From: Branchipolynoe longqiensis
Taxonomy: Eukaryota > Annelida > Polychaeta > Phyllodocida > Polynoidae
DNA length: 64,000 nt
Direction of reading: 5' to 3'
Assembly: GCA_030323885.1 (NCBI GenBank)
Contig: CM059192.1
Coordinates: 2,101,934-2,165,933, forward strand
Part shown: positions 19,212 through 27,965 of the stretch, one piece after another
How positions within the stretch are numbered: the stretch's first letter is position 1
Layout: each line of letters opens with the position of its first letter
Made by a program: the position numbers and the translations under genes
The notes under the pieces: model-generated
Databases searched by the model: none
Seen by the model: the letters and a program-made list of their open reading frames with translations, nothing else
Told to the model about the DNA's origin: nothing

Positions 19212-20536
19212 TCTATACTCTCAGACATAACAGGATATGGACCATCAAACTCTGAGCCAAGTTGGGACAGGAGAGTAAACGTTCCTTTGCTAACAAGTTG
19301 TTTATTCACATAATTAAATATACTGTTGGATTTCCAGTGTCCTAATAATTTTATACAGTCCAGGGACACTCCTATCCTAGCATATTCTTGGGACGCTCCA
19401 CGTCGTAGACTATGCGATGTCACCATCGGCCACCAGGGGAACTTGGCTTGCTTCAATATCATCCTTATACATTTGACAAACGTTTGGCTTGTCAATGGGT
19501 CCTCGTTCGAGAGTATGAGTGCTGGGGCGCCCTCATGCAGGCCTGAGTATCAGTAGTTTTGCCATGCACGCACTGGACAAAAGATCAAATTTTCTACCCT
19601 AGGTAGTTTGACGTGGCAGCTGTCCTCTGATCGGCAGATAGTCTTTATGCTATGAATTTGCACCAACAGATGCGTCTTGCATGCCTGTATGTCTCCATCC
19701 AGCAATGTATGACTGCCATCACCCAGCATATCAGAATAAAATAAATTAGATTGCCTTAACAGACATGTATAACCAATTAGCATCGCAACAACAAATACAA
19801 GACCAGGTTTACCCATCTTTATAAATTTTAATATAATTAATTTGACATGTTTTATTTTTAATGGATAAGGTCTGTTAACAACATTATTTTTTAATTTAAA
19901 CACTCCTTTTTTAAGTACTGTCAATGCATAACTATCAAATATTTCAGATCTACCACATACAAGTTTAACCCATGACTTAGCTTCACTCAAATAATTTTGC
20001 ATAGCCACTTCCGTTTGTAATTTATCATTATGTAAAGTGTATAACATTACCGTTTTTAGTTTAGGGTATTTTGGATTAATATTCTGTTGTTTACAAAACC
20101 TAACATATTCTTCAAAATGAACCCTTTTATTCCTCCATGTACCTTCGGATAATCCTGCCTTAAAATAGAAGCTTAGCTTCCTACCTAAGGCATAATTGTA
20201 AGCTGTGAGGGAAAAAGCCAGATAAACGATTTGAGTGAGGAGCTTACAAAAATAAATCATTATTATCGTATTTGCTAATAATTTTGACTTATTATCGAAA
20301 CACATCCTACTTAGTGCATCTGCTAATACTAGCTTTTTCCCTGCCTTATGTATGACTTGTACCTCACACAATCTTTCAGCAGCGAACCTCCAGATCTCTC
20401 GGGCACAAGCACACAAGACTGGGTCTTTACCAGCACCAGAGGATAACACCTTTTGAGATGCTTCATTATCAGTATTAATGATAATCACAAAATCTTCCGG
20501 ATGCTGAGGGGAAAGAGTTTTAAGTGCCACTACCAA
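19212..20536 (-). pseudogene. N1 RNase H end and tyrosine recombinase
   Basis: The RNase H end shows INTDNEASQKVL (Asp), VIHKAGKKLVLADALSRM (final Asp region). After a hydrophobic link, the recombinase starts with LSEGTWRNKRVHFEEYVRFC and holds AMLIGYTCLLRQSNLFYSDM (first catalytic Arg), SHSLRRGASQ (H-x-x-R), LLGHWKSNSIFNYV (H/W and Tyr). One in-frame TGA at 19550-19552 interrupts it (after RAWQNY). The last codons of the open frame (VFTRAKCEANQANR) come from the inserted MITE, so the natural C-terminus is lost. Confidence 0.83.
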
Positions 20537-20547
20537 ATTAATTGCTT

Positions 20548-21042
20548 CTAATTGTGCAACGGTAATTTATTATCAATAAGGAAATCTTTTGAATATGTTT
20601 CCGAAAAATACTGTGTACAACTAAATGCTCCTCCTGCTAGCAAAGAAGAGTCACACTCAATCGCCCACTTTTTCTTTGGAAATGGGGTTAATAAAATGAA
20701 TCCATTATACTCTTCTGCAAACCACAAAAACCAAGTTATATCCCTAATTAACTCCTGACTAACTAACGATTTCCCTATAAACGCGGTAGCCCTTAAAAAA
20801 TCCAAGATTCTGTTCATAAATCTCTTAGAGTTAACCACACATTTCGAAATAAATTGCAATCTACCCACAAGACTTTGAACACTTTTCCTAGTAACATTAC
20901 TTCCCACTTTCCATCTATTGCATTCCGTTAAAACTAACAATTTTTCTTTAGGGATCCTGACTTCCATAAACTGATTATCAATCTCATAACCTAGCCATTT
21001 CATGTTCATTTTTGGAGGTGTACATTTATGGTATGCAGGCAT
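20548..21042 (-). pseudogene. N1 RT thumb/connection and start of RNase H
   Basis: After the insertion the frame reads HKCTPPKMNMKWLGYEIDNQ, the helical LVGRLQFISKCVVNSKRFMN region, then WAIECDSSLLAGGAFSCTQY (RNase H first Asp). A one-base frameshift at about 20545 separates it from the rest of RNase H: the next frame continues with LEAINLVVALKTLSPQHPED. Colinear with N2. Confidence 0.8.
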
Positions 21043-21428
21043 TGCAATACCTCAGGGAGCTTAACGCCCCTGCCCTGCAGAGTTGTAAACCACTGCCTTG
21101 TGGTACAGGTTCTTGACAGAACCGAAGGCTAAAGGAGTAAACCCTAAACAGAAAACCATGTCACTGTGGCAGCATTAAGGGCGGTTGATGTATGGAACTC
21201 CCAACAGCTCCCGACCAGCCACTGCAGGGACAAATAGTTTTGCGCCTGTCTTGACATGTTCTTGCCAGTGTGAAACCTCTATTTGCTCCCCGAGAGAGTG
21301 CCCCTGGTAACTTGCAAAAGCCAGCAGCACTTCAACACTTTTGCAGGCAGCTTTCATGAAATGAAAGCAGTCTTTGTCGCATCGTGACTGACAGCATGAT
21401 GATTATGATGATGATGATGATGATGATG
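21043..21428 (-). mobile_element. Small insertion in N1 RT, with CAT trinucleotide run
   Basis: About 385 bp separate the two halves of the N1 RT. On the minus strand it begins with a CAT/ATC repeat (21401-21428) followed by unique sequence and ends near 21040. The flanks share AAATGT. It contains a short open frame (21357-21175, MKAACKSVEVLLAFASYQGH...) with no recognised domain. The simple repeat at one end suggests a SINE-like or LINE-tail-primed insert read in the opposite direction. Identity unknown. Confidence 0.6.
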
Positions 21429-22200
21429 ACATTTTTTAATAGACAAATTTAAACCTAATAATTTTGTTAGACTAAGTATGTAATCATACCCTGGTTGTGC
21501 TTTTTCTAGTGTATCTTCTAGCCCTACAAAATCATCCAAATAGCATAAAGCAAAAATCCCTTTTTTCCTTAATAAATAAACTTCTGCAGAAGTAGTCCTT
21601 ACAAAAGCCATACTTGATGTCCTATGACCAAGGAGTGGAGCTATGTCAAAACAATATTTCCCCTCTACTTTAATTCCAAAAAGAGGTACGCTTAACGGAC
21701 ATATTCTTAATTGATGATAAGCTCTGGCTAAATCTATAGACCACATATAGCAGTTCTTACCTAACCTAGTGACTTCCCTAGCTAAATGCATAATTGATGG
21801 TAAATTATACCTATAAGTTTCCCCTTGATCAAATCCTTTAATTATGCCAGAATTATCTCCCTTACCTTTTGGAAAGCTCAAATCTACTATAATTCTTCGT
21901 TCATCGGTGTTCTTTTTTGGGCAAGTCATAATAGGACTAACTTGGGCCTATGGGGAAAAAGGAGGTGTACTAAATGGACCTAACAATGTCCCATGAGAAA
22001 TTTCAGTTTCTACATACTTATTTATCCAAAATAAATCTTTCTCATCACAGCAATGGTTTAATTCTGTTGGTGTTGGTGCTACATCTCTTGTATAATTAGC
22101 TGACCACCCATATTCCAAGAAATCAACTAATTTTGAATCCTGGTAATTAACTAATAAACTCCTCCATACTCCTATTTTTAGTCCAGACGGTACTAAATAA
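21354..22200 (-). pseudogene. N1 reverse transcriptase, fingers and palm
   Basis: From the N2 junction the frame reads YLVPSGLKIGVWRSLLVNYQ and LVDFLEYGWSANY. A TAG replaces the Trp of a PFHPWTQ-like motif near 21950. It then continues TCPKKNTDERRIIVDLSFPK, CYMWSIDLARAYHQLRICPL (palm Asp), LGHRTSSMAFVRTTSAEVYL and ALCYLDDFVG (catalytic YLDD). At LNLSIKKC the sequence runs into a CAT-repeat that begins an insertion; RT resumes at KCTPPKMNMKWLGYEI near 21028. Both sides carry the KC codons, consistent with a short target duplication of about 6 bp. Confidence 0.82.
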
Positions 22201-22202
22201 TT

Positions 22203-22330
22203 CAGTAACGCGAAAGCAAGATGTAAAGTGGTAAGTAGAATGTTTATTGTTGAATGACTCGAAGTATCTCATAGTTATATTGTCTTTATCAGTCTATCAT
22301 CGTACATGTGGGCTACCAGGACGCTCAACC
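22203..22330 (-). repeat. N2 split direct repeat B2 (128 bp)
   Basis: Starts CAGTAACGCGAAAGC and ends CAGGACGCTCAACC in plus orientation. It matches 22596-22723 over the full 128 bp with two differences seen by eye (AAGTAG/AATTAG and CATCG/CATTG). It is the terminal repeat at the 3' end of the element on the minus strand. Confidence 0.92.
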
Positions 22331-22370
22331 CTAGGGCTTCCCGGTCTTACAGATGGGAGGGTGGGAGGCT

Positions 22371-22591
22371 GAGAAAGGTTGAGACAGCTCCAGGCACCAC
22401 GCGGGTTCGGATGCTGGGAAGAAGTGAGCAGGTCAGCCCGGCGCCACGTGGTGGGGAGTGGAGTTTCCGCTAGATGGTGTAGGGGTGCTGGGTTCGACTC
22501 CCAGCCAGAAGGGGGCGCCAGGGGAGAGCGTCGGGGTGAGTTTGTAATGCTTTCGCGCCCCGAATTATCCATGTTGACTTCAACATGTGGC
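22371..22591 (-). repeat. N2 split direct repeat A2 (221 bp)
   Basis: Matches 27741-27961 over 221 bp with two differences by eye (GGTTGAG/GGGTGAG and TGGTGT/TGGCGT). It contains a tRNA-like B-box stretch (GGGTTCGACTCCCAGCC), perhaps a primer-binding or promoter remnant. It is separated from B1 by AATT only. Confidence 0.92.
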
Positions 22592-22595
22592 AATT

Positions 22596-22723
22596 CAGTA
22601 ACGCGAAAGCAAGATGTAAAGTGGTAATTAGAATGTTTATTGTTGAATGACTCGAAGTATCTCATAGTTATATTGTCTTTATCAGTCTATCATTGTACAT
22701 GTGGGCTACCAGGACGCTCAACC
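22596..22723 (-). repeat. N2 split direct repeat B1 (128 bp)
   Basis: Internal copy of the 128-bp B repeat. Its inner end overlaps the recombinase stop by six bases. B1-AATT-A2 reproduces the junction expected in a circularised element. Confidence 0.92.
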
Positions 22724-23689
22724 AAAAGTAGAGGAGAGCACCCTGGGAGCCGAGACCACAGCATTCCGAGGCACATAGGTGTAGACTGCGTCGGACGACC
22801 ATGTCCCGAGTGCCTGTATCTCGTCCAGTGTTGAGCCTGCCAGGGCGCAAGCCTGGGCGCCGCCCCTTCGCAGGCTGTGGAGCGTGAACGCGTCCGGAGA
22901 TGGGTGGGCGGCCGCCTGTAGGGCCAGCCTGATGGCGGCAGTCAGTGTGGCTGCTCGTAGGGGTGCGCCCGATGGTGTGACGAAGGCAGGGCCGTCGCGG
23001 TAGAGATTACCCTGGCTGGCATAAGAGAGCCACGCCTGGACAGGGCAGCAAGTCGAGCCGGGGATGGCCGGCACTGTGATGTTAACGGGTGGGCCCGACC
23101 TCCAGCGGGTTTTGGTAGAGATAACCCGTACGTTAATGCCTGCCATGGTGATGGTGACGTCGGACGCGCGGAGTGTGTAGCCATGGGCTGTGGCGGGGCT
23201 GGAATCCAGAAGGTTTGACTGCCTCAACAATGTGAAGTACCCGACCAGGAGGCTGGCAGTCAGGACTCTGGCGTTGGGGCCCGCGGACCGGAGATAGAGG
23301 ACAATGTTCTTGATGTCGGTCGGTGTTAGCGGGGGAGCTCGGCAGGCATTGTGGGTCGTGGTGCGCTGGACTCCTCTTTTTGCCAGCATCACGGGGTAGG
23401 AGTCGAAGGCGGCCGTGTCTACCCCGAACGTTCTCAGGAGCGTGCGAGCGCCGCTGAGGTAGTTCAGGACAGCGCCGGTCGTTGCCAGCATCTCGGATAG
23501 GTGCAGTACGTACGATAGTATGTCGTACTGAGTCGGGGCGAGTGGCAGTGCCCGATGGTGCCTCATGTACTGGATGTAAGTCCTCGCCTGGAGGTTTTTG
23601 TTGCGCCATGTGCCGGGCGCCAGGCCGGCCGCGATCAGGTCAAGTAGGCGTGCATGGTGTGCGTCCGTGTAATCTGGGGAGAGAGGCAA
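22718..23689 (-). CDS. N2 tyrosine recombinase (integrase of the element)
   Basis: A 323-residue frame of the phage-integrase (tyrosine recombinase) fold. The N-terminal SAM-like DNA-binding part has LAPGTWRNKNLQARTYIQYM. The catalytic residues are visible as LLVGYFTLLRQSNLLD (first Arg, about residue 155), HTLHSLRRGGAQA (H-x-x-R, about 271-283), LGTWSSDAVYTYV (W and the nucleophile Tyr, about 294-306). The reading frame is intact. A strong 3' splice-site-like CTCTCTCCCCAG precedes DYTDAHHAR, so the domain may be expressed from spliced RNA. It would integrate a circular cDNA by strand exchange at a short core. It ends inside split direct repeat B1. Confidence 0.88.
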   Translation of the reverse strand: MPLSPDYTDAHHARLLDLIAAGLAPGTWRNKNLQARTYIQYMRHHRALPLAPTQYDILSYVLHLSEMLATTGAVLNYLSGARTLLRTFGVDTAAFDSYPVMLAKRGVQRTTTHNACRAPPLTPTDIKNIVLYLRSAGPNARVLTASLLVGYFTLLRQSNLLDSSPATAHGYTLRASDVTITMAGINVRVISTKTRWRSGPPVNITVPAIPGSTCCPVQAWLSYASQGNLYRDGPAFVTPSGAPLRAATLTAAIRLALQAAAHPSPDAFTLHSLRRGGAQACALAGSTLDEIQALGTWSSDAVYTYVPRNAVVSAPRVLSSTFG

Positions 23690-23795
23690 AAGAGATGGTA
23701 CGATTCCCAGATTTGTAAATTTACAGTGTCGGGGACAATGCCTGGTCGTGGTCAGGGTATACTCGTATTAGGCTGTACTGTGCCATCGGCAAGGG

Positions 23796-24080
23796 TCAGT
23801 TCCTTGCCCGCCTTGTGGTGTACGACAATGTCACAGCTTGTACGCGCCGCGAATAGCCATAGCTCACCTGCTGTGATGCGATGTTGTCTGTATTGACGTG
23901 GATGGTATAATTTTCAGGGTTCGACGGTGTGAGGGCTTTTATGGCAACTATCAGGTTGACTGCCTCCAGCTGTGCGATGTTAGGGTAGCGGTCAGTGTGC
24001 TCGCTGGAGTAGTCAGTGCTGAAGTAGTGTGTGGGGGAGTGGGCCCCGCCCCCTCTGAGTGAGGAGTCACACTCGATCAC
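23796..24080 (-). pseudogene. N2 RNase H domain, deleted and frameshifted
   Basis: The frame gives IECDSSLRGGGAHS (first Asp), AQLEAVNLIVAIKAL (Glu) and IHVNTDNIASQQ (second Asp), matching the RNase H of N1. After IASQQ about 50 bp present in N1 are missing and the frame is lost. A shifted frame then reads ELWLFAARTSCDIVVHHKAG and KELTLAD, and the final ADALSR motif of N1 is absent. The result cannot be a complete RNase H. One alternative to a plain deletion is an imprecisely spliced intermediate, because a GTGAGC and a pyrimidine-rich CTCCCCAG flank this area. Confidence 0.7.
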
Positions 24081-25267
24081 CCAGGGTTCGCATAGCGGTC
24101 GTGTATCAGTACCAATCTGTTGGTCGCCCGGGCATACTGGTGGAACCAGGCGATGTCCATGAGCAGCTCATCCGGAACCTGGTGCCTTCCTCTGAAGGGG
24201 GCATCGCGCAGTGCTTTCAGGATCCTGCCTATGAAACGCTTGCCGGGTCGGACGCATTTTGCTATATGCTGTAGTCGGCCGACCAGTCGCTGCATCTCCC
24301 GCCTGGAGGCAAGCCTGCCGCTGTTCCAAGTCTTGCACTCCATAAGCACGTCCTCCAGCTTGTCCTCTGGTATCTCGACTCTCATGTCGGTGGTGGAGAT
24401 TTTAAATCCGAGCCACTCCAGTTGGGTCGTGGGGGGAATGCATTTCGGTACTGATAGTGCAAGTCCCAGCTCACCGGTGATACTCATGATGTCGTCGTAT
24501 GCCTTCCACGCCTCGGCCTCGGTCCGGGCCGCCCCAACAAAATCATCGAGGTAGCACAGGACGTGGTGGCCTCGGCGCCTCATGAGGTATACTACTGCTG
24601 CTGTGGTCCTGGCGCAAGCGAGGGAGGAGGTGCGGCACCCGAAGGGTGGCGCAGCATCGATGTAGTACCTCCCGTCGACTTGTATTCCCAGCAGGGGTGA
24701 GGATAGGGGGCAGGTCCTTAGTTGCCTGTATGCCCTTGCGAGGTCCGCCCCCCACAAGTAGCAGCCCTCACCCAGCCGGGCCACCTCGTCGGCGAGGTCC
24801 ATTATCCCAGGCAGGGTGTAGGTGAGGGGCTGGCCTTGGTATTGTGCGCGCCTAATTCCGGCATTGACACTGGCCCCGGCCGGGTAGCTCAAATCAACTA
24901 TCACCCTTCGTTCGTCGGAGTTCCGTTTCTCCCTGGTCATCATTGGACTCACCTGTGTCCAGGGGTGGAAGGGCGGCGCAGGGAATGGTCCGATGAGGGC
25001 CCGGTGTTTTAGCTCGCGGTCGACGTACCTCCGTATGTGGTCAGAGTGGTCGTGTGACTCAGTGTGGTTGGCAGTGGCTGCAACAGGCGGCAGGTCGGCA
25101 GAGTAGTCGACCGGCCAGCCGAATTCCAGGTAGTCGACCAGGTCGGTATCGTGGTAATCGGCAAGCAGGCGCCGCCAGGCAGGGATGATGAGGGCCGATG
25201 GCACTGGCAGCCTCGCTCCGATATGGTTCGGCAGTGCGGTGTCCCGTATGGCATCATACAGTTTCAT
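24077..25267 (-). CDS. N2 reverse transcriptase domain
   Basis: A 396-residue frame with an RT of DIRS/Ngaro type. In order: an N-terminal region with LVDYLEFGWPVDYS; QVSPMMTREKRNSDERRVIV with DLSYPAG (finger region, about residues 108-135); GCYLWGADLARAYRQLR (palm D, about 166-182); FGCRTSSLACART; VLCYLDDFVG (catalytic YLDD, about 235-244); LEWLGFKI; then the thumb/connection with LVGRLQHIAKCVRPGKRFI. It would copy element RNA into DNA before recombinase-driven integration. The frame ends in NPG-stop where the next frame starts WVIECDSS, so a frameshift separates RT from RNase H. Confidence 0.87.
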   Translation of the reverse strand: MKLYDAIRDTALPNHIGARLPVPSALIIPAWRRLLADYHDTDLVDYLEFGWPVDYSADLPPVAATANHTESHDHSDHIRRYVDRELKHRALIGPFPAPPFHPWTQVSPMMTREKRNSDERRVIVDLSYPAGASVNAGIRRAQYQGQPLTYTLPGIMDLADEVARLGEGCYLWGADLARAYRQLRTCPLSSPLLGIQVDGRYYIDAAPPFGCRTSSLACARTTAAVVYLMRRRGHHVLCYLDDFVGAARTEAEAWKAYDDIMSITGELGLALSVPKCIPPTTQLEWLGFKISTTDMRVEIPEDKLEDVLMECKTWNSGRLASRREMQRLVGRLQHIAKCVRPGKRFIGRILKALRDAPFRGRHQVPDELLMDIAWFHQYARATNRLVLIHDRYANPG

Positions 25268-25399
25268 GTAGCCGATATTGTTGGCCCATAGCTTTGGTAT
25301 GGTAAAAGGCCATATCTCCTGTAGTACGCGACGGTACGTTGTTGGGTTGTGCGGTGGGTTGTATAGAACTGCCGCGCTGTTATTGGCATCGTTAATAAT

Positions 25400-26305
25400 T
25401 TATTCGATGTCATCCGCCGGGGTGTCCAGCAGCAAGTGGTCTGGGGGCCTGTCGTCATAGTATGCCACAACGCCGGCTTGCCGTGGTGTGGCGGTCGTGT
25501 TGGGGCATTGGCCATCTGCGTGGTCGATAACATTGTTATTAAAGTTGTTTACGGTACCTGTGGCGCCCTCCGGGGTTGGGCGGTGGTTGTCATGGCCGCG
25601 GCTGGGCGGTTGAGGTGGTGTGTGGCGTTGACGCCTGGTGTCGCCACGAGTTGTGTGCATAGCTAGTTCCCGGTTGGTCGGCGACCGGCGGCAAGCCGGC
25701 AGCAGGGCCCGGCCGCCGGTGGCGTCATGCAGCGTATCTGGCGGGAGACAAGAGTGTAAACAGTGTGGCGGCTGCGCCGCGTAGTTACCGGTGGCTTCCC
25801 CGGTGGGTGAGCCATGTGGTGGTCGGCTCCGATTGCTGGCGGTCGTGCCACGTGGTGCGCCGTGTGATGTTGGTGGGGGAGTCGGGGCCCGGCGAGTGGC
25901 AGCCCCGGCCGAGTCGCGGCGTGGTAGTGTGGTCGGGTGTGCCGTGGGCCGCTCATGGTGGGTGGTGGTGGGGACGCCGGTGGCGCCACCCGGTGCACTA
26001 TTTTGGAAATGGAAAGGGTAGAAGCCACCGCTCACGACCTGTGGAACTAGGTCAGCATTGTTATGGCGAGCAGTATTTCGGTGAGCAGTGTTTTGGTCAG
26101 TTTCACAGTAATCAGGGTCATATTCAGAGTCAGTGTCAACATATTCGCCAGTATAATTGTGGTCATCGGTGTCAACCTCACTTTCGGTACCAGTGGTACC
26201 ATCCTCCCCCGGTTCGACGTCGCAGTCATGGAGAGATTGGTGAGCACTGGTAGTCTCAAGAAATAGGTCAGCCCGGGCTGCACCGGGTGTGCCAACCGGT
26301 ATCAC
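25400..26305 (-). CDS. N2 ORF2, N-terminal acidic/Pro-rich spacer region
   Basis: A 301-residue frame. Residues about 25-75 are acidic (DVEPGEDGTTGTESEVDTDD), followed by a long Pro/Arg/Thr-rich, low-complexity region. It ends at DDIE with a TAA at about 25400, but the same frame continues downstream through NNSAAVLYNP and into the RT N-terminus, so the TAA is probably a nonsense mutation or a decayed junction rather than the true end of ORF2. I know no domain in it. It overlaps no gag sequence and starts about 40 bp after gag stops. Confidence 0.55.
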   Translation of the reverse strand: MIPVGTPGAARADLFLETTSAHQSLHDCDVEPGEDGTTGTESEVDTDDHNYTGEYVDTDSEYDPDYCETDQNTAHRNTARHNNADLVPQVVSGGFYPFHFQNSAPGGATGVPTTTHHERPTAHPTTLPRRDSAGAATRRAPTPPPTSHGAPRGTTASNRSRPPHGSPTGEATGNYAAQPPHCLHSCLPPDTLHDATGGRALLPACRRSPTNRELAMHTTRGDTRRQRHTPPQPPSRGHDNHRPTPEGATGTVNNFNNNVIDHADGQCPNTTATPRQAGVVAYYDDRPPDHLLLDTPADDIE

Positions 26306-26343
26306 CGGTTGAAGGGCCGCTACTGGTATGGGTTTGCGGCCGT

Positions 26344-26832
26344 CTACCGAAAATCCTGGTCGTTACCATCATTCCCTTGATTTTTTCGATCCAAGAACCG
26401 CTTTTTGTTTTGGCACACCTTCTCTTGATGTGGGTTGGCCTTAGCATATTTGGAGGCGCACCATGCGCAGAGGTGGCACTTCCGATCGGGACTGAGGCCA
26501 TGTGACGTTGTGAAGTCACAATCATTACCCCAGTTCCATTGCTTACATGGGGCGCCGTCGGTTTCTTTATTATATTGTGGTCGGGTATAATCACCCTTGC
26601 TCCGCTGCCCGCTGCTCACGGCCGTCTCGGCCAGCCGCGGGGCACCGTCAGTCTGGGCAGTACGGGTGTTTTTTTGGCCAGCTATCCGCGTGCCTGCGAC
26701 GCAGGCGTCGCGTTGCACATCTTTTATGGCGTATTGGTCCACCCATCCATACGGGAGGCGGCCATCGCCGATCATAGAAAATACAGTTTCTGACCAGTTT
26801 CGGCACGTCTGCCAGTCCCAGGACGTGGCCAT
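26344..26832 (-). CDS. N2 gag-like ORF1, C-terminal part with Cys/His motif (frameshifted)
   Basis: A 162-residue frame that continues gag after a frameshift. It opens with WDWQTCRNWSETVFSMIGDG and RLPYGW, a block also present in N1 (DWVFTMVADKRLSNGW) and N3 (YSETIFSWIADGRLPQGW). The end carries a Cys/His cluster: C-x8-C, then C-x2-C-x9-H-x4-C (CAWC...H.EKVC), then basic residues. The spacing C-x2-C-x9-H-x4-C is identical in all three gag-like ORFs of the window. This is likely a zinc-binding nucleic-acid motif. The frame ends about 40 bp before the ATG of the next ORF. Confidence 0.75.
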   Translation of the reverse strand: MATSWDWQTCRNWSETVFSMIGDGRLPYGWVDQYAIKDVQRDACVAGTRIAGQKNTRTAQTDGAPRLAETAVSSGQRSKGDYTRPQYNKETDGAPCKQWNWGNDCDFTTSHGLSPDRKCHLCAWCASKYAKANPHQEKVCQNKKRFLDRKNQGNDGNDQDFR

Positions 26833-27719
26833 TGTGGCAAGTGCTCAAATAGGGGAACAGGCCAGGAGGCTGGCAGGGCGTGGTCCTTGGTCATCCTGCA
26901 CAGTGCAGCAAAATACTCTGCCATACCGGCTTCTTCCATGTTAATGCGTACATTTCTGTTACCTCTAATGACATAGAGGTGTGGGCCTAGTATGTTATTA
27001 CCTTGTTTCTTGCCCAGGGCTGAACCTGCCGCCACGAGCAGCTCATTTACAGCTTCAGTTCTCTCGGTGTCTTTCACCTCGGCCGGGTTGACTAACTCAT
27101 AGAACGGGGTCCTAGTGGATGAGAGCTCCGCCGCCTCATGGGTCGGTACCAGATCTTTTAGAAAAGGAACGGACTCACAGTTTGTGTTGGCGTCGGTCTG
27201 CTCGGCATAGTAGTGGTGTAGGCCAACCGGGTGTGGGGCCACCATGGCCCCCTGGGCGGCGGCGGCGGCTGCTGCTGCGGCGGCGGCAGCTGGGGCGGGC
27301 CAGGCTGGGCCCGTTGGGATCGCACGTGGTGCGATCCGGTCAGCAGCGGGCGCCGGCGAGCTAGTCCTCCTCCGTTTGGCGGTACTCTCGATAGAATCAA
27401 TGCAATCGTTGAGTCCATCGGTTAATTTCGTCATCTGTGCTTGCATTGCCGCCATCACCGCAACCATGTCACGGGCATCGCCGCCGTGGTGGCTCCGGCT
27501 CCTGGTACGGGTGTGTGTACGGCTCCGGCGCCTTGCACCCCCCACACTGTCGCGCCGTTCCACGGTTCGGCTTGAACGAGCAGTGTGGTGCTCACTCCGA
27601 TCTGGACTATCCATCGGGATTATAACCGATCTGGGTCGTCCTCTCCCTCTGGTTGTTGGCACGGTAGCTACTTCAGTTGCAGCGCTAGCACGCGCCTTCC
27701 TCGTGCGGGTAGCAGGCAT
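26772..27719 (-). CDS. N2 gag-like ORF1, N-terminal part
   Basis: A 315-residue frame starting at a good ATG (MPATRTRKARA). The first 75 residues are basic and Arg/Ser-rich. Residues about 85-112 (MVAVMAAMQAQMTKLTDGLN...) can form a coiled coil. An alanine run follows near residue 145, then a block with ILGPHLYVIRGNRNVRI. The same order (basic head, coiled coil, conserved block with Y-V/I-I/F) is seen in the gag-like ORFs of N1 and N3. The frame is lost near 26840-26860, and its natural continuation is the frame at 26832-26344. Probable role: a nucleocapsid-type RNA-binding protein of the retroelement. Confidence 0.75.
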   Translation of the reverse strand: MPATRTRKARASAATEVATVPTTRGRGRPRSVIIPMDSPDRSEHHTARSSRTVERRDSVGGARRRSRTHTRTRSRSHHGGDARDMVAVMAAMQAQMTKLTDGLNDCIDSIESTAKRRRTSSPAPAADRIAPRAIPTGPAWPAPAAAAAAAAAAAAQGAMVAPHPVGLHHYYAEQTDANTNCESVPFLKDLVPTHEAAELSSTRTPFYELVNPAEVKDTERTEAVNELLVAAGSALGKKQGNNILGPHLYVIRGNRNVRINMEEAGMAEYFAALCRMTKDHALPASWPVPLFEHLPQWPRPGTGRRAETGQKLYFL

Positions 27720-27740
27720 GATGTTGTATGTTTACGGAGT

Positions 27741-27961
27741 GAGAAAGGGTGAGACAGCTCCAGGCACCACGCGGGTTCGGATGCTGGGAAGAAGTGAGCA
27801 GGTCAGCCCGGCGCCACGTGGTGGGGAGTGGAGTTTCCGCTAGATGGCGTAGGGGTGCTGGGTTCGACTCCCAGCCAGAAGGGGGCGCCAGGGGAGAGCG
27901 TCGGGGTGAGTTTGTAATGCTTTCGCGCCCCGAATTATCCATGTTGACTTCAACATGTGGC
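27741..27961 (-). repeat. N2 split direct repeat A1 (221 bp)
   Basis: The 5'-terminal repeat of N2 on the minus strand, 22 bp upstream of the gag ATG (27719). It ends CAACATGTGGC followed by AATT, then N1 sequence resumes. Confidence 0.92.
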
Positions 27962-27965
27962 AATT

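Larger units (their letters stand above)
22203..27961 (-). mobile_element. N2: Ngaro-like tyrosine-recombinase retrotransposon with complete split direct repeats
   Basis: A 5,759-bp, GC-rich minus-strand element. Read 5' to 3' on its own strand it is A1 (27961-27741), gag, a Pro-rich spacer/ORF2, RT, RNase H, tyrosine recombinase, B1 (22723-22596), A2 (22591-22371), B2 (22330-22203). This A1...B1-A2-B2 arrangement is the split-direct-repeat structure of Ngaro/PAT-type YR retrotransposons. No methyltransferase-like domain lies between RNase H and recombinase, which favours Ngaro. Each repeat pair differs at two positions by eye. AATT stands at both outer edges and also between B1 and A2. The coding part is damaged (gag frameshift, nonsense codon near 25400, frameshift at about 24078, deletions in RNase H), so this copy is probably non-autonomous. 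It is inserted in the RT of N1. Confidence 0.9.
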
